The translations under genes were made by a program, and so were the position numbers. Of a DNA stretch of 64,000 nucleotides, positions 42,764-51,825 are shown in pieces (position 1 is the stretch's first letter; each line of letters starts with the position of its first letter). The notes beneath the pieces were generated by a model that was given only the letters and a program-made list of their open reading frames with translations, was not told the DNA's origin and ran no database searches. The stretch comes from an uncultured Mediterranea sp. (lineage in GTDB: Bacteria > Bacteroidota > Bacteroidia > Bacteroidales > Bacteroidaceae): the NCBI RefSeq assembly GCF_902493215.1, contig NZ_CABUOL010000011.1, forward strand, positions 1 to 64,000, written 5' to 3'.

Positions 42764-45700
42764 TTATTTCAGTTTTTCCAATCGTTCTTCAATCATACCG
42801 GCTATATCGTCGTCGGCCTGGTAGTTCTGCTGCAGGCTGAGGAGGTATTGGCGGGCGTCGAGCTTCTTGTCCATCGCCACATAGACGTCGGACAGCAGCA
42901 CGAAGCTGCGTGCCAGCCAGTAGGCGTGCGGTGTACTTTGCTCGATGAACTGAAGTACTTCCTTTTCGGCAGCGGCATAGTCCCCGTTGTCGTACAGGTA
43001 TTGGGCCAGCAGGTATTTGGCCTCGGCACCATAGAGGGTACGGGTGTCTTCGGCCAGCGGTTTCAGGTCGGCTACGGCTTTCTGCCAGGCTTTCTGGTTG
43101 AGGTATGCCTTGGCACGGTAGTAGAGGGCTTCGTTCTTCAGTTCGGGCGAGAGCTTGGTTTCGTCGAGCAGGGCGGTGGCTGCATGGATGGTTTCCACAT
43201 CGTCTTTCAGCAGCACGGCGCAGCGCAGTACGCCGGTAGCACCCAGCTGGCGGCGGCTGTCGTTGGTGGCGCGGGCCTGCAGCTGCTTGTAGTCGGCCAG
43301 GGCCAGGTCATACTGCTGGCGGTTGAAGAGGATCTCGGCGTGCATGGGCAGGGCCTCTTCGGCATACGGACTGTCAGGATACTCCAGCAGTTTTCCGGCA
43401 TGGAGCAGAACGGCATCGTCATCCTTCTGTTCCTTGCCGATGAGGCACAGGTAGTAATGGGCGTTCAGGCCGAAGGCGCCTTCCGGGTAACTTTGCAGGT
43501 AGCGTTCAAAGCTGGTCTTGGCCGGCTGGATGTCGCCTTTCATATAGACCTTCTCGGCTGCGATGTAGGTCAGCGAGTCCTGTTCGCTGGCTTCGAAGCG
43601 AATCTGTCCGGGCATCTGCGAGGCCAGGGCGGCAAATTCGTCTACGCGGTTGGCGTCCACATAGATGGACTTCAGGTCGCGCATGGCCAGACGGGCTTCT
43701 TCACTGCCGGGATAGCGGGTGATTACCAGCTTGTAGGCTTCGATGGCGCGGTTATAGTCCTCGCTCTGGTAGTAGAGCAGACCAATTTCAGCGGCAGCCT
43801 TGCGGGCTATCGGGCTGTCGGGATACTTGGACAGCAGTTCGCTGAAGGTGGCGATGGCGTCACGGGTCTCCTGATTCTGCACATACGAACGTCCTTTCTC
43901 GTAAAGGGCATTGACGGCGTAGGGCGAAGTGGGATACTTCTGTGCGAGGCGGTTGAGCAGGTCGATTTTGGTGCTGTAGTTTTTCTGCAGGCCGGCTACC
44001 AGAGCCAACTGGTAGAAGGAGTAGTCGCCCGATGCCGTTCCCATGCTTTCGGCACGGGTATAGTATCGGTTGGCCTCGTCGAATCGGCGTGCGTGCAGGC
44101 AGCAGTCGCCCAAACGGTTGTAGGCATCGGCCAGCGCTGTCGGGTTTTCACCTTTTTCCAGCTGGATGTAGCTGTTGAAGCGGTTTTCGGCCGTGGTATA
44201 GTCTTTCTTGTGGAAAGCGATGTAGCCCAGGTTGTAATAGGCCAGCGCATACATCTCGCTGCTGCGGTCGGGCGAGTTCTTCAGGTACCGGTTGAAGTCA
44301 TCGGCAGCCTGCTGCATTTGTCCCAGACGGTAGTAGGATTCGCCTCGCCAGTAGGCGGCCATACCCTGTTCCTGCATTCCCTGCCGGCCGAAAATGGCCC
44401 CTGTGCGAATCGATTCGCTGAAGTAATCGATGGCTGTGGGGAAGTCGGCGTTGGCAAAAGACTGCGTACCCAGCTGGAAGAGGATGCGCACCTTGGCTTT
44501 CTGGATGGCCGGTGTGGGCGACTGGATGCGGTTGATGGACTTCAGGGCGGCATCATAGCTGCGGGTTTCCATATAGACCTCCACCAGATAGTCGCTTACA
44601 CGGTCGGCATATTGTGAGTTGGGATAATCGTTGAGGAACTTCTCGAATACGGTGACCGATTCGCCGAAGGCAGAGTAGGATGTCTCGTGGATGCACAGGG
44701 CGTAGTTGTAGGCGGCCTGTTCCTTGACCGTAGCGTCGGCGTTGGAGGCCGCAGCCTGTTCAAAGGCCATGCGGGCTTTGTTCTTGTCGGCCATCTTCAG
44801 GTAGGCAAGACCCAGATGCAGCCAGGCATTCTGCGACAGGGCATCGTCGGCTGTGGTCACATCGCCCAGAAGTTGCGGCACTTGGGTATAGATACCGCAG
44901 TGGTAGCACGACAGACCGTACATGTACTGGGCATCGCGCCGTGGCCTTTCACCGTTGAGGCTGTTCGTATAAGCCTTGAAGTCTTCCACGGCTTTCTGGT
45001 AGCGCCCCATGTAGTAGGCTGCCGAACCCTCGATGCGGTGCATCTCGGCTACGTAGGAGGCATTGGGATAGGCCGACAGATAGTTCTGCGCTACAATCTC
45101 GGCCTTGTCGTATTGCTGCTTCAGCAGGTAGATTTCGGCTATATAGTAGGGAGCCAGCGTTTCGTACTTGGCGTTGCCTTGCGAGGCGAGGAAACCTTTC
45201 AGGGCTTCGTCATAGCGTCCTTGGGTATAGCGGATGTAAGCCAGGTAGTAGGTACAGTCTGCTTCGTAGCGGGAGCTGGTGCTGCGCAGGGTCTCGAACC
45301 AGATGGCGGCCTCCTGCACGTTGCCTGTCTTCAGGTAACAGGTGGCTTTGCGGTAGGTCATGTCGTCGCGTTCTTCGTCGGCCAGCTTTTCCAGGTCGGC
45401 GGAGTTGAACATGGCCAGCGCGTTGTCATAATCCTGCTGGAAAAAATAGTTGGAGGCTATGAGTGCCTGGATGCGGTTGGCATGGGGCGTGTCGGGATAT
45501 TCTTCCAGAAAAGCCCGCAACAGCTCGTTGCTCCGGGAATCGCGGGTCTCGTAAGCGGCGCACACCAGCATGTATTCAGCCTCCTGGCGGTCGCCAGCCT
45601 GTGGAGGCTGGTTGCCGTCTGCATCAGTCAGCCGGATGTAGGACTGCAGGGGGGCGATGGCGGCGGAGTAGGCCCGTTGCTGGAACAGGTTTTTCCCTTC

Positions 45701-45808
45701 GCGGAAGAGTTGCTGTGGCGTAGTGCCTTGCCCGTGTGTCTGTGCTGCGGCCAATAGGGGAGCGCAGCAGAGGGCGGTGCATAATATGCGTGAAAATCGG
45801 TGTTTCAT
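42764..45808 (-). CDS. Large periplasmic tetratricopeptide-repeat protein
   Basis: A 1014-residue protein with signal peptide (CTALCCAPLLAAAQTH) and TPR repeats through almost its whole length, for example KNLFQQRAYSAAIAPLQSYI, LGYIAFHKKDYTTAENRFNS, GLLYYQSEDYNRAIEAYKLV and AKYLLAQYLYDNGDYAAAEK. It is a protein-interaction scaffold; no catalytic motif. Length exceeds most TPR proteins of this group. It is the first gene of a two-gene operon with the beta-barrel protein, with a -7 box at 45868. Confidence 0.9.
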   Translation of the reverse strand: MKHRFSRILCTALCCAPLLAAAQTHGQGTTPQQLFREGKNLFQQRAYSAAIAPLQSYIRLTDADGNQPPQAGDRQEAEYMLVCAAYETRDSRSNELLRAFLEEYPDTPHANRIQALIASNYFFQQDYDNALAMFNSADLEKLADEERDDMTYRKATCYLKTGNVQEAAIWFETLRSTSSRYEADCTYYLAYIRYTQGRYDEALKGFLASQGNAKYETLAPYYIAEIYLLKQQYDKAEIVAQNYLSAYPNASYVAEMHRIEGSAAYYMGRYQKAVEDFKAYTNSLNGERPRRDAQYMYGLSCYHCGIYTQVPQLLGDVTTADDALSQNAWLHLGLAYLKMADKNKARMAFEQAAASNADATVKEQAAYNYALCIHETSYSAFGESVTVFEKFLNDYPNSQYADRVSDYLVEVYMETRSYDAALKSINRIQSPTPAIQKAKVRILFQLGTQSFANADFPTAIDYFSESIRTGAIFGRQGMQEQGMAAYWRGESYYRLGQMQQAADDFNRYLKNSPDRSSEMYALAYYNLGYIAFHKKDYTTAENRFNSYIQLEKGENPTALADAYNRLGDCCLHARRFDEANRYYTRAESMGTASGDYSFYQLALVAGLQKNYSTKIDLLNRLAQKYPTSPYAVNALYEKGRSYVQNQETRDAIATFSELLSKYPDSPIARKAAAEIGLLYYQSEDYNRAIEAYKLVITRYPGSEEARLAMRDLKSIYVDANRVDEFAALASQMPGQIRFEASEQDSLTYIAAEKVYMKGDIQPAKTSFERYLQSYPEGAFGLNAHYYLCLIGKEQKDDDAVLLHAGKLLEYPDSPYAEEALPMHAEILFNRQQYDLALADYKQLQARATNDSRRQLGATGVLRCAVLLKDDVETIHAATALLDETKLSPELKNEALYYRAKAYLNQKAWQKAVADLKPLAEDTRTLYGAEAKYLLAQYLYDNGDYAAAEKEVLQFIEQSTPHAYWLARSFVLLSDVYVAMDKKLDARQYLLSLQQNYQADDDIAGMIEERLEKLK

Positions 45809-45867
45809 TGTCTTTCAAATAGGAAATTAGTATGTTATTTGGGTTCTGTTCGGATAACCGTCGCATA

Positions 45868-45875
45868 CAAAAGTA
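45868..45875 (-). promoter_or_regulatory. -7 box upstream of the TPR gene
   Basis: Reads TACTTTTG on the minus strand, 60 bases before the TPR start. Confidence 0.5.
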
Positions 45876-45922
45876 CGTTTTTTGTCCGTCATTTGTTTGC
45901 TCTGTTGATGTTTTTTAGTATC

Positions 45923-46450
45923 TCAGGGGCGTTTGTCCAGAAATAATTGTAGTCCGCGGCGGATGGAACCAAGTCCGAACTCTTCGGGACGGATGTCTTT
46001 CAGCGGCACGAAGAAGAGGGCGGCGGCATCGTCCATCGCCTTGTAGTGCAGGGTATCCTCCACCTCGCAGCAGAAAAACATGTCGAGTGTATGGACCGTG
46101 AACCCCGAATATACGTAAAGATTGGGTAGCGAAAAAAGATAGCGGGTGCGTACTACCTGCAGTCCGGTCTCTTCCTTCACCTCGCGTATGACGCCCTCTT
46201 CGCCTGTTTCGTAGAGGTCAACGAAGCCGCCGGGCAGGTCGAGGGTCCCTTTGGCCGGTTCTTTTGCACGACGGCACACCAGCAGTTCGTCCCGGCTGTT
46301 GACGATAAAGGCTACTGTAGCCGATGAGGGGTTGAAGTAATAAACGAATCCGCAGTCGGCACACTGCCTGGACTTTTCGTTGTGTATGTCGAAGCGGGAA
46401 GAACCGCACTTGGGACAATACCTGAATTGGGAAAGAGGGTGTTCTGCCAT
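45923..46450 (-). CDS. Nudix hydrolase with N-terminal zinc ribbon
   Basis: A 175-residue protein. Residues 12-37 hold two CxxC pairs (CPKCGSSRF and CADCGFVYY) as in the NudC/YjaD-like zinc ribbon; the Nudix box begins GGFVDLYETG and continues EEGVIREVKEETGL, giving the Gx5Ex7REVxEExG signature. It hydrolyses a nucleoside diphosphate linked to another group; NADH pyrophosphatase-like or ADP-ribose activity cannot be decided from sequence. Cytoplasmic, single gene, -7 box at 46483, divergent from comF. Confidence 0.9.
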   Translation of the reverse strand: MAEHPLSQFRYCPKCGSSRFDIHNEKSRQCADCGFVYYFNPSSATVAFIVNSRDELLVCRRAKEPAKGTLDLPGGFVDLYETGEEGVIREVKEETGLQVVRTRYLFSLPNLYVYSGFTVHTLDMFFCCEVEDTLHYKAMDDAAALFFVPLKDIRPEEFGLGSIRRGLQLFLDKRP

Positions 46451-46482
46451 TGAATATCAGTCTTTAAGTTCCATATCGGACA

Positions 46483-46490
46483 CAAAGGTA
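46483..46490 (-). promoter_or_regulatory. -7 box upstream of the Nudix gene
   Basis: Reads TACCTTTG on the minus strand, 33 bases before the start codon. Confidence 0.45.
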
Positions 46491-46622
46491 AGCAATTCGT
46501 AAAATCTTCTTCCATTTTCTTTGGTAAATGTATGCCAAACCTGTACTTTTGATTGTTTTTAGTAGGAACGGCGGGTTACATCCGCCGGAAGGAAGAATTG
46601 TAAAAAAGAAAAATCGGAAGAT

Positions 46623-47342
46623 ATGAAAAGAGTGTTGGCTGGACGTTCGATAGGCCTTTGGCTCCGTTCGGCGCTTCATCTGTTGTTCCCGCGGATGTGC
46701 GTCGTGTGTGGCACGCGGCTGATGGAAGGTGAAGAGGGCATTTGCTTCCGCTGTAACATGGACATGCCCCGTACGAACTGGCATCTGTTGCGCGACAATC
46801 CGGTAGAGAAAGAATTCTGGGGAAAGGTGCCGCTGGAGCGTGCCACCTCGTTTTTCCTCTATCACAAAGGGAGCGATTTCCGTCACATCCTGCATCTGTT
46901 GAAGTATGGCGGACGCAAGGATGTGGGGCGCATCATGGGGCGGTTCATGGCCGAAGAACTGAAGGTAAGCGGCTTCTTCGATGGGATAGACTGCCTGGTC
47001 CCAGTGCCGCTGCATCCGCTCAAGCGCAGGGAGCGTGGCTATAACCAGAGCGAGTGTCTGGCAGAAGGGCTTTCGGTTGTGACGGGCATTCCGGTGGATG
47101 TCTCGGCAGTGAGGCGGCAGGTGCATACGCAAAGCCAGACCCGCAAGTCTGCCTACGAGCGTTGGGAGAATGTGGCAGGCATTTTTCGGGTAGACCATCC
47201 GGAACGCTATGCCGGCAAGCATCTTCTGCTGATTGATGATGTGCTGACCACAGGCTCTACCATAACCGCCTGTGCCGATGCCTTTGCAGGTATTGAGGGG
47301 CTGCGTATCAGTGTGCTGACACTGGCCAAGGCGGGGATGTGA
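46623..47342 (+). CDS. comF: ComF-family phosphoribosyltransferase-like protein
   Basis: A 239-residue protein. Zinc-finger cysteines CVVCGTRL and CFRCNMD at residues 27-45, then a PRTase fold with the PRPP loop HLLLIDDVLTTGSTITAC and PVPLHPLKRRERGYNQSECL, all typical of ComF/GntX proteins. ComF supports DNA uptake or processing in competent species; its enzymatic role is unclear. Single gene; convergent with the RiPP export operon, whose last stop is 28 bases away, without a clear terminator between. Confidence 0.9.
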   Translation: MKRVLAGRSIGLWLRSALHLLFPRMCVVCGTRLMEGEEGICFRCNMDMPRTNWHLLRDNPVEKEFWGKVPLERATSFFLYHKGSDFRHILHLLKYGGRKDVGRIMGRFMAEELKVSGFFDGIDCLVPVPLHPLKRRERGYNQSECLAEGLSVVTGIPVDVSAVRRQVHTQSQTRKSAYERWENVAGIFRVDHPERYAGKHLLLIDDVLTTGSTITACADAFAGIEGLRISVLTLAKAGM

Positions 47343-47370
47343 CCATACGTTGAAGTTTTTCTGATGACTG

Positions 47371-48351
47371 TCACCTTTTTATCTTCAATATCCGCTGCAA
47401 CAGGCTCCTTTCCTTCGTTACGATATCCGCCGTGCCGCTCATCACCTTCATCACCGGCAGTTCCTTGCCGTAGTGGGTCTTCAGGCCGTGGGGCAAGGCC
47501 ACCTCCACCACGAAGTTCCCCTCCTCGTCGGGCACGGGCGAGATGCTTTCCACCAGCCCCTCCAGAAAGCCGAACTCCTGTTCCGGAAAGGCATCCAGCC
47601 GGACGACGACCCGCTGCCCCACCCGTACCTTCCCCGACCCCTGCATGGGCAGCGATGCCTTGCCCACAGGGGCGGACTCCCGCTGCGGAACGACCACGAA
47701 CATCGTCTCCCCCGCCGTGGTCAGCTGGTTCTCCTTCCACAGCTGCATGAAGGCCACCGTCCCGTCCGTCGGGGCCGTCAGCAGATAGGTGCTTTCCCAT
47801 TCGGCCAGGGCGGCGTCCAGCAGGGCCACCGCGTTCAGCAGCTGCGTCTCGTAGCTGCGGTTCTCCCCCATGTGTTGCAGGTAGTTGTCCCAGGCCGTCA
47901 GGCAGGAGGAATAGGCACCCTGCACCTCTCCCAGCTGGGGAAGGTTTCGCGTCAGCAGCCGGTCGGCCAGTTCCGGCCTGGCCCCCTCCCGTTTCCACGC
48001 CTTCAACCGTTCGTGCAGGTACAGCACGTCCTCGGTGCGGGCCGTGCTCTCCAGCGTAGCCAGGCAGTCCCCCCGCTTCACCGCCTGCCCGTTTTGCACG
48101 TACAGACGGCCTATCCGTCCTCCCGCCTTACTCGGCAGGTAGGCGGGAGGGTCCTGGGTAGTCAGTGTGAAGACCGTACTTACCGTGTCCGGATAGCTGA
48201 ACAGGGCACTTCCTGCCAGCAACAGGACCACCACGACCGCCAGCAGGCCCATGCCCCACCGCAGCATCCACGAAGGCATCCGCCCCAGCACCTCCTGGAA
48301 CTCCTCGCTCCGGAGTTCGATGTCATTTTCCGTCTTCCGCTCCTTTTCCAT
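47371..48351 (-). CDS. HlyD-family membrane-fusion adaptor of the RiPP exporter
   Basis: A 326-residue protein. One TM helix (GMGLLAVVVVLLLAGSALFS, about residues 33-52), then a biotinyl-lipoyl-like half-domain (GGRIGRLYVQNGQAVKRGDC), a helical hairpin and the second half (LTAPTDGTVAFMQLW) with a beta-barrel domain (VRVGQRVVVRLDAFPEQEFG). It links the inner-membrane ABC exporter to the outer envelope. It starts 3 bases after the ABC gene. It is visibly more GC-rich than the radical SAM genes upstream. Last gene of the cluster. Confidence 0.92.
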   Translation of the reverse strand: MEKERKTENDIELRSEEFQEVLGRMPSWMLRWGMGLLAVVVVLLLAGSALFSYPDTVSTVFTLTTQDPPAYLPSKAGGRIGRLYVQNGQAVKRGDCLATLESTARTEDVLYLHERLKAWKREGARPELADRLLTRNLPQLGEVQGAYSSCLTAWDNYLQHMGENRSYETQLLNAVALLDAALAEWESTYLLTAPTDGTVAFMQLWKENQLTTAGETMFVVVPQRESAPVGKASLPMQGSGKVRVGQRVVVRLDAFPEQEFGFLEGLVESISPVPDEEGNFVVEVALPHGLKTHYGKELPVMKVMSGTADIVTKERSLLQRILKIKR

Positions 48352-48354
48352 AGC

Positions 48355-50565
48355 CTATCCTCCCAGTTCCAGCTGGTTCTTCACCAGCGTATAATAAGCA
48401 CCTTTCTTTTCCGTGAGCTCCTCGTGCGTGCCTTGTTCCGCCACCTTGCCCCGGTCCAACACGACGATGTGGTCCGCGTGCCTCACCGTGCTCAGCCGGT
48501 GGGCCACCACGACTACGGTCTTCCCCCGGTAGAATGTGTTCAGGTTCTCCATGATGACCCGCTCGTTGTTCGCGTCCAGCGCGTTGGTCGCCTCGTCGAA
48601 GAACAGGAACTCCGGGTTCTTGTAGACGGCCCGGGCTATCAGCAATCGTTGTCGCTGTCCCTGGCTGATGCCGTTGCCTTCCATGCCGATGCGGGTGTTG
48701 TACTTCAGCGGGAGCGATTCGATGAACTCCCGTATGTTGGCAGTCTCCACGGCGTGGAGCAACCGTTCCTTGTCTATCTCCTCCACGCCCACCGCGATGT
48801 TCCGGGCGATCGTGTCCGAGAAGATGAACCCGTCCTGCATCACCGCCCCCGTATGCGCCCTCCACAGGTGCGGGTCCAGGTCGCCCAGGTCGGTGTTCCC
48901 CACCCGCACGTGTCCCCTGACGGGCGGATAGAAGCCCATCAGCAGTTTCACCACCGTTGTCTTGCCGCTCCCGCTCGCCCCCACGATGGCCGTCACCCTG
49001 TGCCTTGGCACGGTGAGGTTCAGGTGGTCCAGCACGTAGTCCCTGTCCGCCCCGTCGTAGCTGAAGCACACGCCCTCCAGCCGGAGCGCGTCGTAGTCGG
49101 GCAGCGTGTCCAGCCGTTCCCCCGCCGCCTGTTCCTCGTCCTCCCGGTTGTGTATCTCGTTCAGCCGCTCCAGGCTGATCTTGGCATCTTGGAGCGACTG
49201 CGCAAAGCCGATGGCCTGGCTGACGGGTGCCGACAGCTGCCCGATGATGTAGCTCACGGACATCATCATGCCCAGCGTGATCTCACCCTGCACCACCGCC
49301 CGCGCCGACAGGTAGGAGATGAGCAGGCCCGTGGTCTGGCTGAAGAAGAGCGACCCCGCCTGTTGCGCCTGCCCCAGTGCGGTGCTCCTGATGCTTATCC
49401 GGAAAAGCTTCACCTGTATGCTCTCCCACAGCCACCGCTGCTGCCTCTCGCAGTTGTTCAGCTTGATTTCCTGCATGCCCGTCACCATCTGCACCATGTT
49501 GCTCTGGTTGGCGGCCGCCTGGGCGAAGCGCGCGTTGTCCAGCCGCCGCCGGTAACGCATGAAGAACACAATCCAGAGTGCATAAAGCGTGTTCCCCGCG
49601 AGGAACACGCCCAGGATGGCCAGGTCATACCAGGCCAGTATGCAGGCGAACACGATGAAGTTGAAGAAGGAGAAGAGCGTGGCAAGCGTGTTTCCGGTCA
49701 TGAAGGTCTGTATGCGGCTGTGGTCCCCCACGCGTTGCAGGATGTCCCCGATGTGCTTCGTGTCGAAGAAGTGCAGGGGCAGCCTCATCAGTTTCATCAG
49801 GAAGTCGGATATCAGGGTGATGCTGATGCGCGTGTTCATGTGCAGGGAGATCCAGCTTTGCAGGAACCCCACCCCCGTCTGCGTCACGGCCAGCACCAGT
49901 TGCGCCACCAGTATCAGCCCTATCAGGTCCAGGTTGTTGTGGCTGATGCCCTGGTCCACCACCGCCTGTGTCAGGAAGGGCAGTATCAGCGCGAACACGC
50001 TCCCCAGCAGCATGCCCGTCACCAGTTGCAGCAATTGCGCCCGGTAGGGCGACAGGTAGCGCAGGTAGTATCCCAAGTTTTTTTCCTGTTTCTGCCGGTC
50101 GTCCTCCATCCCGAAGAACTCGGGCGTGGGACTCAGCGCCAGTGCCGTTCCGCTCTCCGCGCCGCCCTCCCGTGTCACGGCCCAGCATTTGCGGAACCCC
50201 TCCTCGTCCATTTCATACTTTCCCTTGGCCGGGTCCGCTATCAGGAACCTCCTTTTCCTTCCCTTCCCCCGGATGCCGTAGCACACCACGAAGTGCCGCT
50301 GGTTCCAGTGTAGAATGCAGGGCAGCGGCATCTCCTCCACCAGTTGCTCCAGCGTGATGCGCACCCCCTGCGTGCGGAACCCGATGCTCTCCGCGGCCTT
50401 GCTGATGCCCAGCATGGACACGCCCTGCCGCGTGATGTAGCTCCGCTCCCGCAGAGTCTGCAAGGCATAACTCCGCCCGTAGTACTTCGCTATCATGCGG
50501 AGGCAGGTCGGGCCACAGTCCATGGAGTCAAGCTGGGCGTAATGAGGGAAAGAGAAACGGTTCAT
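48355..50565 (-). CDS. Peptidase (C39)-containing ABC exporter for double-glycine peptides
   Basis: A 736-residue exporter. Residues 1-130 are the C39 cysteine peptidase: DSMDCGPTCLRMIAKYYG with nucleophile Cys17, HFVVCYG with His91, and DPAKG with Asp111, so the triad is complete. A six-helix TM domain spans about 160-450, followed by the ATPase: Walker A GASGSGKTT, signature GISQGQRQRLL (ISQGQ in place of LSGGQ), Walker B FLFFDEATNALDANN. It cleaves leaders after Gly-Gly and exports the core; its substrates should be the two LLGG precursors at 56058 and 58343. High GC. 16 bases after the upstream gene. Confidence 0.95.
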   Translation of the reverse strand: MNRFSFPHYAQLDSMDCGPTCLRMIAKYYGRSYALQTLRERSYITRQGVSMLGISKAAESIGFRTQGVRITLEQLVEEMPLPCILHWNQRHFVVCYGIRGKGRKRRFLIADPAKGKYEMDEEGFRKCWAVTREGGAESGTALALSPTPEFFGMEDDRQKQEKNLGYYLRYLSPYRAQLLQLVTGMLLGSVFALILPFLTQAVVDQGISHNNLDLIGLILVAQLVLAVTQTGVGFLQSWISLHMNTRISITLISDFLMKLMRLPLHFFDTKHIGDILQRVGDHSRIQTFMTGNTLATLFSFFNFIVFACILAWYDLAILGVFLAGNTLYALWIVFFMRYRRRLDNARFAQAAANQSNMVQMVTGMQEIKLNNCERQQRWLWESIQVKLFRISIRSTALGQAQQAGSLFFSQTTGLLISYLSARAVVQGEITLGMMMSVSYIIGQLSAPVSQAIGFAQSLQDAKISLERLNEIHNREDEEQAAGERLDTLPDYDALRLEGVCFSYDGADRDYVLDHLNLTVPRHRVTAIVGASGSGKTTVVKLLMGFYPPVRGHVRVGNTDLGDLDPHLWRAHTGAVMQDGFIFSDTIARNIAVGVEEIDKERLLHAVETANIREFIESLPLKYNTRIGMEGNGISQGQRQRLLIARAVYKNPEFLFFDEATNALDANNERVIMENLNTFYRGKTVVVVAHRLSTVRHADHIVVLDRGKVAEQGTHEELTEKKGAYYTLVKNQLELGG

Positions 50566-50581
50566 TCCTGCCCCCTTTCTT

Positions 50582-51817
50582 TCAGATGCGGCACAAGTCC
50601 GTCTTTCCCGTCACCAGTTCATAATTGGAAATGGACGGGCACAGGTCTCTGTTCACACAGTTCCTGCAAGGTTCAGCCTCATGACGGGTTTTCAGCCAAT
50701 ATGCCCCCTCCGCGATTTCCTTGTATACAGCCTCTTTCAGGGCCATTTCCCGGATATTCCCCAACGGATGTCCGTTCATGTTCGGATAGATATCTCCTTC
50801 GGGGGTCAGGTACAGTTTGCCGAAGAACTGGTCGTTCAACGCCCGGTGCCGGAAAATTGTCTTTCGGCTGACCGGTTCCGCCAACAGGTCTTCTTTGTTG
50901 ACAAATACATAATCCCGGAAGAAATCCCAGTTCGTTCCGGTAAAGAACGGATAAATCTGCATGGATACCGTTTCCGGGATGTCCGCATGGGCGATGCGTT
51001 CCATGTCCGCCTCGTCCGTCACAAGTACTTTCCACCGGATGCCGGGATACTGCCATTCCTGAATCCAGCGTGTCCAGTCCCCGTCCCGGGACGGACATAC
51101 CGACACCTCCAGCACGCTGTCGGTCGCTTGACTCAAATCGATGTACGCATCATTCAGGAAGGCACCGTCCAGCCATAGATGCTTTTTGAACGCTGACCGG
51201 GAGAATTCGGACAGGAGCGAAACACATTTCCGATTCGCGATCGGGTCTCCTCCTGCACAGAAATTCACTTTCTGTATGCCGGTCTGCTGGAGTTGCCTGA
51301 GAAGGCGGACATACGTTTCCCGCGGAAGTTCCTCTTCCCTCTCGAACACGGTGCAATGATCCATTTGCCGGAAATAGGCGGAGCATTCCCTGCATCCCTT
51401 GTTGCACTTTCCGGAGAAGAAGAGAGTCACTTCGTTCAGATTCTCCAGAATGTGTTCTCCCAGTGATGTTTTCTCCTTCTCTTCCTTCACACGGATTTCC
51501 ACGTTCAGGAAGAGAGTGGGTTTGAACAGATAAGGCAATGCCGTGCCCGACACGTGCTCCACGCAGTCGCCCGAAAAAGTATCCCTCACTTCGTGTATAA
51601 AGTCACGTACCGTCTGCTTTTTCAGGTCTGTCTCGTCCAGCAGGATTCCATAGCCGTTGGCCGCGTCGTCCCACACGTCCAGAATATGCTCGATTTCGGG
51701 TACTTCGGGACATTTCAGGTAAGCCCCGTTCAAAGTATTGTAAACGACCGCTTCGTGGCCGTTGCGGAACAGGAACGTATAGGGTTCCAGATAAAACCAG
51801 TGTTTCATGACAGACAA
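50582..51817 (-). CDS. Second radical-SAM-like maturase ('pseudo-rSAM' family of GG-Bacteroidales systems)
   Basis: A 411-residue protein resembling the companion protein of GG-Bacteroidales peptide clusters (the family I recall as TIGR04150, called pseudo-rSAM). This one has an intact-looking CX3CX2C: Cys138, Cys142 and Cys145 in SGKCNKGCRECSAYF, followed by NFCAGGDPIANRK, analogous to the GGEP SAM site. The C-terminus carries SPASM-like cysteines (EPCRNCVNRDLCPSISNYEL and a final DLCRI). The N-terminal ~125 residues are a peptide-binding-type domain. It starts 8 bases after the other radical SAM gene. It may be a real second radical SAM enzyme. Confidence 0.82.
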   Translation of the reverse strand: MSVMKHWFYLEPYTFLFRNGHEAVVYNTLNGAYLKCPEVPEIEHILDVWDDAANGYGILLDETDLKKQTVRDFIHEVRDTFSGDCVEHVSGTALPYLFKPTLFLNVEIRVKEEKEKTSLGEHILENLNEVTLFFSGKCNKGCRECSAYFRQMDHCTVFEREEELPRETYVRLLRQLQQTGIQKVNFCAGGDPIANRKCVSLLSEFSRSAFKKHLWLDGAFLNDAYIDLSQATDSVLEVSVCPSRDGDWTRWIQEWQYPGIRWKVLVTDEADMERIAHADIPETVSMQIYPFFTGTNWDFFRDYVFVNKEDLLAEPVSRKTIFRHRALNDQFFGKLYLTPEGDIYPNMNGHPLGNIREMALKEAVYKEIAEGAYWLKTRHEAEPCRNCVNRDLCPSISNYELVTGKTDLCRI

Positions 51818-51825
51818 TGTTTGGA

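Noticed and set aside
47464..50313. Very long plus-strand frame (about 946 codons) opposite the exporter and HlyD genes
   Set aside because: An artefact of GC-rich coding DNA on the other strand; the translation is His/Pro/Arg-rich low-complexity with no domain.
48355..50565. Defective ATPase because the signature is ISQGQ instead of LSGGQ
   Set aside because: Walker A, Walker B and the peptidase triad are intact, and I believe this variant is common in Bacteroidetes peptidase-ABC exporters.
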